Source of the DNA: Bradyrhizobium sp. WBOS07
GTDB lineage: Bacteria; Pseudomonadota; Alphaproteobacteria; Rhizobiales; Xanthobacteraceae
Direction of reading: 5' to 3'
Length of the DNA: 64,000 nt
Assembly (NCBI RefSeq): GCF_024585165.1
Contig: NZ_CP029008.1
Span: forward strand, 4,092,001-4,156,000
Shown: piece after piece, positions 34,697 through 43,331 of the stretch
Layout: the number at the start of each line of letters is the position of its first letter
How positions within the stretch are numbered: position 1 is the stretch's first letter
Notes under the pieces: model-generated
The model's input: the letters and a program-made list of their open reading frames with translations, nothing else
What the model was told of the DNA's origin: nothing
Database searches by the model: none
Position numbers and translations under genes: made by a program

Positions 34697-35650
34697 ATGC
34701 GCGCACTGGTTCTGCTGCTGTCATTCCTGTTCGCGGTCCCTTGTCTGGCCGAGGGGTATCCGGAGCGTGCGATCCGGATGATCGTGCCCTATCCGGCGGG
34801 CGGCTCCACCGACATCCTCGCGCGGGCGATCCTGCAACCCCTCACCGAAATCCTTGGCAAGCCGGTCATCATCGACAACAAGTCGGGTGCCGGAGGCATC
34901 ATCGGCACGACAGAAGCGGCTCGGGCAACGCCGGACGGATACACGATCGTATTCGGCAATCTCGGGCCGAACGCGTTGAACGCGAGCCTCTACAAGAAGC
35001 TCGCCTACGATCCCGTCCGCGATTTCGTGCCGATCTCGAAGGTCGTCGACGTGCCGTTCCTGCTGGTGACGGCGCCGTCGACAGGGATCAGCAGCGTCAC
35101 CGATCTCATCGCGCGCGGCAAGAAGGATCCCAACGCGCTCTCCTATGCATCGGTCGGGCAAGGGTCGGCCTCCCATGTCACAGCGGAGTTGTTTCGCCGT
35201 CAGGCCGGCATTGAAATGCAACACATTCCGTATCGTGGGGGCGCACCGGCAACGAACGATACGCTCGCGGGCCAGGTTTCGGTCTACTTCATCACGCCGC
35301 TCGAAGGCATGGGTCAGGTCCAGGCCGGCATGCTCAAATCGCTCGGCATCAGCACGGCGGAGCGCTCGCCGCTGTTTCCGGACACGCCGACCATCAACGA
35401 GGCGCTTCCTGGATTTCAGGTCGTGGTGTGGTTTGGCATCCTCGCGCCTGCCGGCACCCCGTCCGAGATCGTGGCCAGGCTTAACGACGCAATCGCGCGC
35501 GCGGTCGCAACGCCGTCCGTGCAGGAGGCTCTCAAAAAGCTCGGCGTCGAACCGAAGAGCTCAACGCCGGAAGCTTTCGCGGCCACCATCCGCGCCGATG
35601 TCGACAAGTGGGCGAAGGTGGTGAAGGAGGCCAACATCACGCTCGACTAG
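34697..35650 (+). CDS. Bug/TctC-family periplasmic solute-binding protein
   Basis: 317 residues, with a strong GGGGAGG ribosome site. The Sec signal MRALVLLLSFLFAVPCLA is followed by the Bug signature YPERAIRMIVPYPAGGSTDILARAILQPLTEILGKPVIIDNKSGAGGIIGT and IPYRGGAPATNDTLAGQVSVYF. It would bind a carboxylate in the periplasm. The MarR operator upstream links it to the Rieske oxygenase operon, so its ligand may be that pathway's substrate. It is convergent with another Bug gene. Confidence 0.92.
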   Translation: MRALVLLLSFLFAVPCLAEGYPERAIRMIVPYPAGGSTDILARAILQPLTEILGKPVIIDNKSGAGGIIGTTEAARATPDGYTIVFGNLGPNALNASLYKKLAYDPVRDFVPISKVVDVPFLLVTAPSTGISSVTDLIARGKKDPNALSYASVGQGSASHVTAELFRRQAGIEMQHIPYRGGAPATNDTLAGQVSVYFITPLEGMGQVQAGMLKSLGISTAERSPLFPDTPTINEALPGFQVVVWFGILAPAGTPSEIVARLNDAIARAVATPSVQEALKKLGVEPKSSTPEAFAATIRADVDKWAKVVKEANITLD

Positions 35651-35662
35651 CACCCTACTCCG

Positions 35663-36631
35663 CTATTCGGTCTTGACGTTGCGTTCCTCGATCACCTTGC
35701 GCCAGGATGGGATCTCTGCGGCGATCAGGGCGCGCAACTCCGCAGGGGTGCTGGCCTTGGCCTCGACGCCATAGGAGAGGAAGCGCTCCCTTATTTGCGG
35801 CATCGCCAGCACAGTGCCAAGCGCGGCGTTTAGCTTGGCCACAACATCAGGCGGAGTGCCCGCAGGGGCGAGAATGCCGAACCACGTTTCGACCGAATAG
35901 CCCTTCAAGGCGGTGCCGATGGATGCCGCACCGGGAGCGACCGGCGAAGGACCGGGCGAGGAAACCCCGAGCAGCTTCACCTTGCCGGAGCGGATGTGCT
36001 CGTTCAGCGTATCGGAAGTGGTGGTGAGCAGAATGTCGACCTCGCCGGTAAAGATGGCAAGCGTCGTCGGCGCCTGGCCCCGATATGGGACGTGGACCAT
36101 TTGCAGACCTGCCTGATTGAGGAAGCGCTCGGTGCTCAGATGCCCGAGCGAACCTGGTCCGGCGGATGCATACAGCATCGGCTTGCTCTGCACCTTGGCA
36201 TAGGCAAGCAGCCCGGCGACGTCGTTCACGGGTACCTTTTCGCTTGCCACCAGGACCAGCGGCGCTGTGGAAACCAGCGACACTGGCGCAAAGCTCTTCA
36301 GCGGATCGAAATCGATGCCCTTTTGCAGCAACGGCGCGATCGAGATCGGGCCGTTGTTGGCAAACAGAAGCGTGTAACCGTCGGCATCCGATCGAGCCGC
36401 TTCGTTGGAACCGGTCGTGCCGGCGGCCCCGCCGCGATTATCGATGACGATCGGCTGGCCGAGGATCTTCGTCATCGGCTCCTGCAGTGCACGCGCCATG
36501 ATGTCGGTCGAACCGCCGGCGGGATATGGCACGATGAGCCGGATGGGACGCGATGGATAATTGTCCGCTACGGCGGGCGCGACGAGCATCGCCGCTCCGA
36601 ATATGAAAGCCAGAACACGTAGCCCCTTCAT
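35663..36631 (-). CDS. Bug/TctC-family periplasmic solute-binding protein
   Basis: 322 residues with a Sec signal (MKGLRVLAFIFGAAMLVAPA, cleavage near AVA). Bug hallmarks: YPSRPIRLIVPYPAGGSTDIMARALQEPMTKILGQPIVIDNRGGAAGTTGS and VPYRGQAPTTLAIFTGEVD. It is close in sequence to the Bug protein at 34697, which faces it. It is the last gene of the GntR, enoyl-CoA hydratase, acyl-CoA dehydrogenase and CoA-transferase operon. No TctA/TctB membrane genes are in the window. Confidence 0.92.
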   Translation of the reverse strand: MKGLRVLAFIFGAAMLVAPAVADNYPSRPIRLIVPYPAGGSTDIMARALQEPMTKILGQPIVIDNRGGAAGTTGSNEAARSDADGYTLLFANNGPISIAPLLQKGIDFDPLKSFAPVSLVSTAPLVLVASEKVPVNDVAGLLAYAKVQSKPMLYASAGPGSLGHLSTERFLNQAGLQMVHVPYRGQAPTTLAIFTGEVDILLTTTSDTLNEHIRSGKVKLLGVSSPGPSPVAPGAASIGTALKGYSVETWFGILAPAGTPPDVVAKLNAALGTVLAMPQIRERFLSYGVEAKASTPAELRALIAAEIPSWRKVIEERNVKTE

Positions 36632-36696
36632 GTCGATCCTCCCACGATACTTTTTGATTATCTTGCGGTAGAAAATTCGCGGCTGGCAGCATCAAA

Positions 36697-37899
36697 TCAC
36701 GGTGACGCTCCACCCTTTCCAAATGCGCCGGCGGCAGCGGCTTGCTCGAGGTCGTTTTCGGACAGGCCGAGCACGCGCGTCAGAATCTCGTCCCGGTGCT
36801 CGCCGATGGCGGGGATGTCGCGGCCGATTCCAGTCCGCGCGCCCGACATCCGCCACGGCGCGTTGACGCCCTTGAACTCGCCTGCGAGGTCGGCGATCGG
36901 CGCGAAGACGCCGCGGGCAGACAAATCCGCATCATCCAGCGTTTCCGCGGGATCACGAAAGCGGGCGCTCGGAATGCCGGCGCGATCGAGCGCTGCCAGG
37001 CACTCATCCACCGTGTGCTGCATCGTCCACCGCTCGACGACCTGCATCATCGCGCCCCAGTTCGCGCCACGCGCTGCGACCGAAGTGAAACGAGGGTCGG
37101 ACGAGAGCTCCGGCAGGCGCGTCAGGTCGCGAAGCGCCGCAAAATTGCGCGCCGATACCGGCGCGATCAGGACGTCGCCGTCCTTGGCGCGCACGGGACC
37201 ATAGGTCGGCCGTGCCACCGGCGCCGAGAATTGCGCTTCCTGCAGCTCATACACCATGAGGTTCAGCATGCAGTCCATCAGAACGACATCGACGTGCTGC
37301 CCTGCTCCCGTACGCTCCCGTTGCACCATCGCCGTTTGAATCGCCGAGAAGCCGAAAACGCCACCGAGAATGTCGGCAACGAACACTGCTCCGGCCGCCG
37401 GCCGGTCGCGATCACCGGCGTATCGCATCAGCGCGCGGTCGAAACCGCTCTCGGCTTGAACGATCATCGCATAGGCCGGTCGCTCCGACTGCGGACCGGT
37501 CTGGCCGTAGCCGGATATCGAGCAATAGATCAAACGCGGATTGATCTTGCGAAGCGCCTCATAGCCGAGACCGAGGCGCTCCATGACGCCGGGGCGGAAA
37601 TTCTCGACCAGAATATCCGTGCTTTCGACCATCCGATGCACGAGCTTGATCGCCTCGGACGATTTGAGGTCCAGTGCGATGCTCTTCTTGCCGGCGTTGA
37701 GCTGGCCGAAATAGGCGCTTTGGCCGTCGCGAAGGGGCGCGCGCAGACGCATCTCCTCGCCTTCCGGCGGCTCGATCTTGATCACTTCGGCGCCGACATC
37801 TGCCAGCAGCCGGGCGCAATAGGGTCCGGCGAGCATGATGGAGAAGTCCAGCACGCGGACGCCCTCGAGTGGTGGCTTCAACGATTGTCCCTGCATCAT
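36697..37899 (-). CDS. CaiB/BaiF-family CoA transferase with an altered active-site Asp position
   Basis: 400 residues with the usual family III blocks (VLDFSIMLAGPYCARLLADVGAEVIKIEPP, GKKSIALDLKS, DILVENFRPGVMERLGLGYE). In the region corresponding to G-[FY]-D-x-I-x-Q-A-x-S-G the sequence is PAYAMIVQAESG, so Ala144 aligns with the catalytic Asp. Some family members carry a similar PAYA motif, so this may mark a subfamily rather than a dead enzyme. It lies 6 nt after the fused acyl-CoA dehydrogenase gene. Confidence 0.86.
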   Translation of the reverse strand: MMQGQSLKPPLEGVRVLDFSIMLAGPYCARLLADVGAEVIKIEPPEGEEMRLRAPLRDGQSAYFGQLNAGKKSIALDLKSSEAIKLVHRMVESTDILVENFRPGVMERLGLGYEALRKINPRLIYCSISGYGQTGPQSERPAYAMIVQAESGFDRALMRYAGDRDRPAAGAVFVADILGGVFGFSAIQTAMVQRERTGAGQHVDVVLMDCMLNLMVYELQEAQFSAPVARPTYGPVRAKDGDVLIAPVSARNFAALRDLTRLPELSSDPRFTSVAARGANWGAMMQVVERWTMQHTVDECLAALDRAGIPSARFRDPAETLDDADLSARGVFAPIADLAGEFKGVNAPWRMSGARTGIGRDIPAIGEHRDEILTRVLGLSENDLEQAAAAGAFGKGGASP

Positions 37900-37905
37900 C
37901 CGTTC

Positions 37906-40128
37906 CTATCGAGGTAAGCCAAGCGCACGTTGCGCGATCAGGCTGCGCTGAATTTCGTTCGTTCCGATGCTGATCACCCACATCAAGGAATGACGCAGGT
38001 TTTGCTCGAACCGGCCGTTGTCGATGGCACCCGGCATCTGTTCGGACAGCGTGGCGCGCATGCCGAGCATGTCGAGCGCGGCCTCGCCGAAGCGTTCCAT
38101 CAGCTCGCTGGAAAAGACCTTGCTGATCGCACCATACTCCGGCGGAGTGATGCCGCCGGCGGCAAGGTCAGCGCAATGCATCATCAGCTGGCGCCCGATC
38201 TCGATTTCGCACGCGAACGCCGCCATGCGGTCCCGGATCATTGGATCCTCGCTTAACTCCTGCCGGGCCACGACGTGCTGGCGCAATCGTTCAAAGGCAT
38301 GCGCGACTTTCAGCACGATGCCGCCACCGACCAGCCCCCGCTCGAAAGCGAGCGCTCCGGTCAGGACTTTCCAGCCCTCGTTTTCAGCGCCGACGAGGTT
38401 CTCCAGGGGCACGCGAACATCGTCGTAGAAGATGTTGGCGAACGTTCCATCGTACATGGTGTTGGCCGGCCGGATCGTGATTCCGGGTGTGGTCATCGGC
38501 ACGATGAACATGCTGATGCCGGCATGGGGCTTGGCGCTCTTGTCGGTTCGCGCCGCCAGGAACATGTATTTGCCCCACCAGGTCGTGGTCCAGATCTTCT
38601 GACCGTTGATGACCCACTGGTCGCCGTCGCGGACCGCGCTGGTCCGCAGTGCCGCAAGGTCGGATCCTGCTTGCGGCTCGCTGTAACCCATCCCATGCAT
38701 GGCCTCGCCGCGCAGAATCTCCGGCAGATATTTCTTCTGTTGCTCGGACGTTCCGAACATCATCAAGGCGTTGGCCTGGATCGAGGCGCCAATGCGCGGA
38801 GCCTCGTTCTGCTCCATGGTCTCCATGAAGGCGATTTGCTCGAGCGGCGAACGCGCCTGGCCGCCGAACTCCTGCGGCCAGCCGAGGCCGATCCACCCCG
38901 TGCTGCCCATATCTGCAGCAAACTCGGCGTCGAACTCGCGCTTTGCGAACGGCTTGGCGTCGAAGGCGGCTTTTCTGCCGTCCGCCCAGTTTCGCGCAAA
39001 CCACCGCTTGACCTGATCGCGCAGTTCGTTGCCCGCGCAGCCGAGGTCATATTGCGGCATCCCCGCACCGCCATTGTCGAAGAGATGGGCGGCGAGGCTT
39101 CGTTTGGCATGGGCTGCGCCACCAAACGCTACGGTGTCCAGATGGACGCGTTTGAAATGCAGTGGTGCTTCGTGTTCTTCGGCATAGCCGATGGCGCCGA
39201 ACGTGTGCTGCGTCTCCAGCGAAGCGCGTCGCAAAGCAGGGCCTGCGAACGCCATGGCGCAATCGGAGAAATACCGCCAGTCGAGGTCGCTCTCGTCGCG
39301 CAGCTTTGCTGCATGGTGCAGAACGAGACGCACGCCCTCGAGATCGATGAAGCAGTTGGCCAGCTTGTGCTGGATCGCCTGAAATCGCCCGATCGGCTGG
39401 CCGAACTGATGCCGCTCCCCGGCGTAGGTAACCGCCAGCTCGAACGCGCGGCGCGCGGCGCCATGGGCACGCGCCAGTAGCATGAGGCGCGCGATCGATC
39501 GCAGGTCGCTCAGGCTGATGTCGGCAGCAGGAACAAGTCTTGCCGACGCCGCATCGAGCGTCAGCTCCCAATTGCCCCACGCCCCCATCGTGCGCGTAGG
39601 TAGACGATCGACGCCGGGAGCCCGAAGGTCGACGAGCACGAGCTGCGCCTCATCCACCGGCGTGAGCAGGTGGGTCGCGCTTCCCGCCGCCTCGACGAAC
39701 CGGAGGGATCCCGTTGCCGTCTCGCCATCAAGCGTGATCGAACCGATACCGGGATCGGGATCGAACGCCCCGAAGGAAAAGACAATGCGCGCCGCGCCCA
39801 CGTGAAGTGCCTTTCGCAGGTCGGCTCCATCGGAGGATGCATCCGGCAGCACGAGGTTGGCCAGCACGGCAGACCACATCGGAGCTGGACACGCCGCGCG
39901 GCCGAGCTCTTCCATCACCGCCAGGATCTCGCGAAGACCGCCCTCCTCCGGATTGGCGCCCAGAACCGCGACACCCTGCTGGGCCAGCTTGTCCCAGATC
40001 TCGGTGATCGCGTCCGGCGACGCACCATCCTTCAGGCGATCGGCGCGCCAATGCGCTTCGAGAAGTCCGCGCATGGAATCGCGAAGCATGCCCGCAACGT
40101 CGTCGCTTTCGATCCCGGAGGCCATCAC
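37906..40128 (-). CDS. tandem fused acyl-CoA dehydrogenase (two ACAD domains)
   Basis: 740 residues, about twice the normal ACAD length. Residues about 1-340 form a divergent ACAD unit (ILAVMEELGRAACPAPMWSAVLA, ARAHGAARRAFELAVTYAGERHQFGQPIGRFQAIQHKLANC). Residues about 350-740 form a canonical one ([63 protein letters not shown]). The layout resembles the heterotetrameric alpha/beta ACADs of steroid degraders, here joined in one chain. It should oxidise an acyl-CoA with FAD. It lies between the enoyl-CoA hydratase and CoA-transferase genes with 6-nt gaps. Confidence 0.9.
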   Translation of the reverse strand: MMASGIESDDVAGMLRDSMRGLLEAHWRADRLKDGASPDAITEIWDKLAQQGVAVLGANPEEGGLREILAVMEELGRAACPAPMWSAVLANLVLPDASSDGADLRKALHVGAARIVFSFGAFDPDPGIGSITLDGETATGSLRFVEAAGSATHLLTPVDEAQLVLVDLRAPGVDRLPTRTMGAWGNWELTLDAASARLVPAADISLSDLRSIARLMLLARAHGAARRAFELAVTYAGERHQFGQPIGRFQAIQHKLANCFIDLEGVRLVLHHAAKLRDESDLDWRYFSDCAMAFAGPALRRASLETQHTFGAIGYAEEHEAPLHFKRVHLDTVAFGGAAHAKRSLAAHLFDNGGAGMPQYDLGCAGNELRDQVKRWFARNWADGRKAAFDAKPFAKREFDAEFAADMGSTGWIGLGWPQEFGGQARSPLEQIAFMETMEQNEAPRIGASIQANALMMFGTSEQQKKYLPEILRGEAMHGMGYSEPQAGSDLAALRTSAVRDGDQWVINGQKIWTTTWWGKYMFLAARTDKSAKPHAGISMFIVPMTTPGITIRPANTMYDGTFANIFYDDVRVPLENLVGAENEGWKVLTGALAFERGLVGGGIVLKVAHAFERLRQHVVARQELSEDPMIRDRMAAFACEIEIGRQLMMHCADLAAGGITPPEYGAISKVFSSELMERFGEAALDMLGMRATLSEQMPGAIDNGRFEQNLRHSLMWVISIGTNEIQRSLIAQRALGLPR

Positions 40129-40134
40129 GAGAGC

Positions 40135-40944
40135 CTACGCCTGACCGAACCTCGGCTTGCGCTTCTCCTTGAAGGACATGGTGGCCTCCTTGTGATCCGC
40201 TGTCTCGAACGTGACCTGCTCGAGCGCCATTGACGCCTCCAGCAACATGTTCACGCGATCCTTCACGATCTGGTTGATCGACAGCTTGGTCCAGCGGATC
40301 GCCCACGTCGGGCCGTTCGCCAGTTCAATGGCGATTTCCCGCGCCTTGCCCAGCACGTCGGCACGAGGAACCACATGATTGACCAGGCCAATCCGTTCGG
40401 CCTCCCTGCCCTTAAGCAGCGTGCCGCGGATCAGGAACTCCTTGGCCTTGTTGATGCCGACCAGCAGCGGCCAGATCACGGTGCCGCCGTCGCCGGCAAC
40501 CAGCCCGACGCGGGAGACGTGCGTGTCGCCGATGCGGGCATCCTCGGACATGACCGTGATATCGCACAGCAGCGCATGGGTCGCAGCCAGCCCGATGGCA
40601 TCGCCATTGATCGCCGCGATGATGGGCTTGTCGAGCTCGAGTTGCCGGGTAACCCCGCGGCGGCTGATCATGGGATCATGGATCTCGCCCTCCTCCAGAA
40701 CGTCCCCGCCCGGTCGCTCCGACATCGCCTTGACGTCGCCGCCGACGCTGAAGAAATCTCCGGCGCCGGTGAGCACTACGACGTTGACGGCGTGATCGTC
40801 GGCCAGATCGTCCCAGATCGTCCTGAGTTCGCGGATCAGCTTCTGATTGATGGCGTTACGCGCCTCCGGCCGGTTCAGCGTGACCGTCGCGACTTTGTCC
40901 GCGACCTCGACTTTCAGGCATTCGTATTTGGCGTAGATCGACAC
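40135..40944 (-). CDS. enoyl-CoA hydratase/isomerase (crotonase family)
   Basis: 269 residues of the crotonase fold: VATVTLNRPEARNAINQKLI, oxyanion-hole segments VVVLTGAGDFFSVGGDVKAMSER and PIIAAINGDAIGLAATHALLCDI, and MSFKEKRKPRFGQ at the end. The position of the usual catalytic Glu pair is partly changed (DTHVSRVGLVAGDGGTVIWP), so isomerase, hydrolase or hydratase activity cannot be separated. It starts the catabolic part of the GntR-headed operon. Confidence 0.9.
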   Translation of the reverse strand: MSIYAKYECLKVEVADKVATVTLNRPEARNAINQKLIRELRTIWDDLADDHAVNVVVLTGAGDFFSVGGDVKAMSERPGGDVLEEGEIHDPMISRRGVTRQLELDKPIIAAINGDAIGLAATHALLCDITVMSEDARIGDTHVSRVGLVAGDGGTVIWPLLVGINKAKEFLIRGTLLKGREAERIGLVNHVVPRADVLGKAREIAIELANGPTWAIRWTKLSINQIVKDRVNMLLEASMALEQVTFETADHKEATMSFKEKRKPRFGQA

Positions 40945-40976
40945 GGTTTCCTCCGTTTTGGCTCATCGTTTTTCGT

Positions 40977-41843
40977 TCAGGGGCGCATGCCCGGCTGCAT
41001 CTCGGCAAGCGCCACCTGCAGCGACATCGCACCGGGATCCTGTTCCAGCATGCGCTGCACTGACTCGAGATGGGTACGCATCAGGCGTGACGCAGTCGCT
41101 GCATTTCGTGCCCGGAGCGCCGCCAGAAATTTTCGACGCGTCTCCACCAACCGCGCCATGGCGACACCGCTCGACACCACCTTGGCATAGACGAACCGCA
41201 TGTGGATCTCGGTGACCGAATCGAGGATCATCGCGATCACCTTGTTCCCGGTCGCAACCGCAAGCAGCTTGTAGAACTCGCGCGAGCATTCGACGCGGTC
41301 GAGCAGACGACCCTCCTGCGTCGCGAGCTCCGTGCGCTCGATGTTGGCCTCGAGCGCGTCGAAATCGACCGGCTTGCCGTTGGCACAGGCCAGCCGAACC
41401 ACGAGATCCAGCACGTCAATCCGCGCCTCGGACAGCTCGCGCACGGAGATCGTGCCCAGACTCAGCATGTCGCGCATGACGAGATTCATGCGGCCGGTAT
41501 CGCCCTCGCGCACAAAAGCGCCGCCTTTCACGCCTTTTCGCAGCCGAAGCACTCCGGCCATCTCCAGGCTCCGCAGAGCTTCACGCAGGACGTTACGGCT
41601 CACGCCCAACTGTTGGGCCAGGTCGCGCTCCGGCGGCAATTTGTCACCGGGCTTGAGCACGCCCAACGCGAGCTGCTCCCTGATCCTCTCGCAGATTTCC
41701 TCGAATGCCCGACGCGTATGGATCGGCCGGAATTTCGGCGCCGTTGGCGCCCCTGCCACGCGGCTATCCGCGGGGCGGTCGCGTCGGCCAGATGGTCCGG
41801 ACTTTGAGGGAGTGGATGTCTGCGGTCTTGACTTCATCATCAT
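40977..41843 (-). CDS. GntR-family regulator, FCD (FadR-like) subfamily, paralogue B
   Basis: About 288 residues using the first of three consecutive ATG codons (41843); the longer frame to 41867 would start inside the operator. A basic tail is followed by FRPIHTRRAFEEICERIREQLALGVLKPGDKLPPERDLAQQLGVSRNVLREALRSLEMAG, the wing KGVKGGAFV and an FCD domain (LSEARIDVLDLVVRLACANGK, SREFYKLLAVATGN). It is a clear paralogue of the regulator at 27422. It heads the hydratase, dehydrogenase, CoA-transferase and Bug operon and is divergent from the acyl-CoA dehydrogenase at 41919. It probably represses both through the AATGG site between them. Confidence 0.9.
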   Translation of the reverse strand: MMMKSRPQTSTPSKSGPSGRRDRPADSRVAGAPTAPKFRPIHTRRAFEEICERIREQLALGVLKPGDKLPPERDLAQQLGVSRNVLREALRSLEMAGVLRLRKGVKGGAFVREGDTGRMNLVMRDMLSLGTISVRELSEARIDVLDLVVRLACANGKPVDFDALEANIERTELATQEGRLLDRVECSREFYKLLAVATGNKVIAMILDSVTEIHMRFVYAKVVSSGVAMARLVETRRKFLAALRARNAATASRLMRTHLESVQRMLEQDPGAMSLQVALAEMQPGMRP

Positions 41844-41857
41844 GACAATGATTATTA

Positions 41858-41878
41858 AATGGATCACCCATTAAATGG
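41858..41878. promoter_or_regulatory. GntR/FCD operator, AATGG-N5-CCATT with extra half-site
   Basis: AATGG-ATCAC-CCATT at 41858-41872 repeats the core of the 24976-24992 operator with the same 5-bp spacer. A third AATGG follows at 41874-41878, giving CCATT-A-AATGG and room for two overlapping dimers. The site lies between the divergent GntR/FCD and acyl-CoA dehydrogenase genes. Confidence 0.68.
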
Positions 41879-41918
41879 AAGCTCTTTCTTTGGAGCTTTC
41901 TCCCAAGGAAACGCCGCG

Positions 41919-43058
41919 ATGAGTTTCACCGAAGAGCAAACCGCGTTCCGCGAGAGCATCCGCCGGATGGTGGCCAGACATGTGGCCCCGATCGCGGCGG
42001 AGATCGACGAGACTGATCGCTTCCCGACCGAACTGGTGAAACTGTTCGGCGAGATGGGATTGATGCAGCTCTGGGTACCCGAGCAGTACGGTGGCCCCAA
42101 TGGCAACCTCACCATGATGTGCATCGCGCGGGAGGAGATATCGAAGGTCTCTCCCGCCTGCGCGTCCATTGCCGGACTCAACACCATGTTCATCATGCCG
42201 CTGCTCCATTTCGGCTCGGAGGAGCAGCGCCGCAAGTTCCTGCCGATCATCGCCAAGGGCGGCGTGGTTACGGCAATCGCGATCTCCGAGCCGCAGGCCG
42301 GCTCCGATGTCACCGCCCTCAACACCCGCGCGCAGAAGGATGGCGACAGCTACATCCTGAACGGCCGGAAGCAGTGGTGCAGCTATGGCGTGGAGGCTGA
42401 GTTCATCGTGTTGATGGCCCGGACCGGCGACGGACCGGGCGCCGACGGCATCAGCGCCTTCATCATCGAGCCAAAGAAGATGCCGGGCGTGTCGTTCGGC
42501 CGACATGAGCGCAAGATGGGCTTTCGCGGCGCGCCCAATACGCCGATCTTCCTCGACAATGTGCGGGTGCCCGCCGAAAACCTCGTGGGGGAAGAGGGCA
42601 AGGGCTTTCGTGCCTCGATGCGGGCGCTCGATCTCAACCGCCCGACGATCGGCGCTCAGTCGGTCGGCCTGGCCCAAGGTGCGCTCGACGCCTGCATCGC
42701 CTACGCCAAGGAGCGGAAGCAGTTCAGAAAGTCGATCTCCGAATTCCAGGGCGTACAGTTCATGCTCGCAGACATGGCGATCCAGATCGAGGCCGCGCGT
42801 GCGCTCGTCTATGAATGCGCGCGGGCCGGCGATGAAGGCGACTGGAAGCGCCTGAATCTGCTCGCCAGCATGGCGAAATGCTTCGGCAGCGATGTGGCTA
42901 TGAAGGTGACGACCGACGCCGTCCAGATCTTCGGCGGCTATGGCTACACCATGGACTACCCCGTCGAGCGAATGATGCGCGACGCGAAGCTGACTCAGAT
43001 CTTCGAGGGAACCAACCAGATCCAGCGCGTGGTAATCGCCCGCGAGCTGTTGCGATAG
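41919..43058 (+). CDS. acyl-CoA dehydrogenase
   Basis: 379 residues from [13 protein letters not shown], preceded by AAGGAA. Canonical [24 protein letters not shown] (FAD/substrate loop), [18 protein letters not shown]-type helix region [23 protein letters not shown], the catalytic Glu region [41 protein letters not shown]. It alpha,beta-dehydrogenates an acyl-CoA. It is transcribed divergently from paralogue B of the GntR/FCD regulators. The next gene seems lost, since the downstream sequence is the edge of the RiPP island. Confidence 0.93.
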   Translation: MSFTEEQTAFRESIRRMVARHVAPIAAEIDETDRFPTELVKLFGEMGLMQLWVPEQYGGPNGNLTMMCIAREEISKVSPACASIAGLNTMFIMPLLHFGSEEQRRKFLPIIAKGGVVTAIAISEPQAGSDVTALNTRAQKDGDSYILNGRKQWCSYGVEAEFIVLMARTGDGPGADGISAFIIEPKKMPGVSFGRHERKMGFRGAPNTPIFLDNVRVPAENLVGEEGKGFRASMRALDLNRPTIGAQSVGLAQGALDACIAYAKERKQFRKSISEFQGVQFMLADMAIQIEAARALVYECARAGDEGDWKRLNLLASMAKCFGSDVAMKVTTDAVQIFGGYGYTMDYPVERMMRDAKLTQIFEGTNQIQRVVIARELLR

Positions 43059-43090
43059 ATCTCAAGCAAATAGAACTCGGAGGAAACGTC

Positions 43091-43141
43091 GTGGCGTTTG
43101 GAGTTTCGGAAGCACGCCAAAGCCGGATACGAAATAGCTGA
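43091..43141 (+). pseudogene. possible truncated gene start at the island edge
   Basis: 33 nt after the acyl-CoA dehydrogenase a good ribosome site (CGGAGGAAA) is followed by GTG and VAFGVSEARQSRIRNS, then a stop. The strong initiation signal with only 16 codons suggests the 5' end of a former operon gene cut off by insertion of the following region. The rest of the gap to 43331 contains nothing recognisable. It may equally be a chance arrangement. Confidence 0.3.
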
Positions 43142-43331
43142 TCCGATATTCTCCGGCAGTCCGTTGGGAAAGCTCGGTACCAACACAACACTCTCCTCCT
43201 GGACTATCGCCAATCCGAGAATGCTCAGCTGCTCATCAGCGGCACCATCGCCATGTTTGCGCCATGCCCCCGAGAAGGCGGCCAGCATACGCCCATGTGG
43301 TCGGAAGGCGACCGGAGGACCAGCTACAAAG

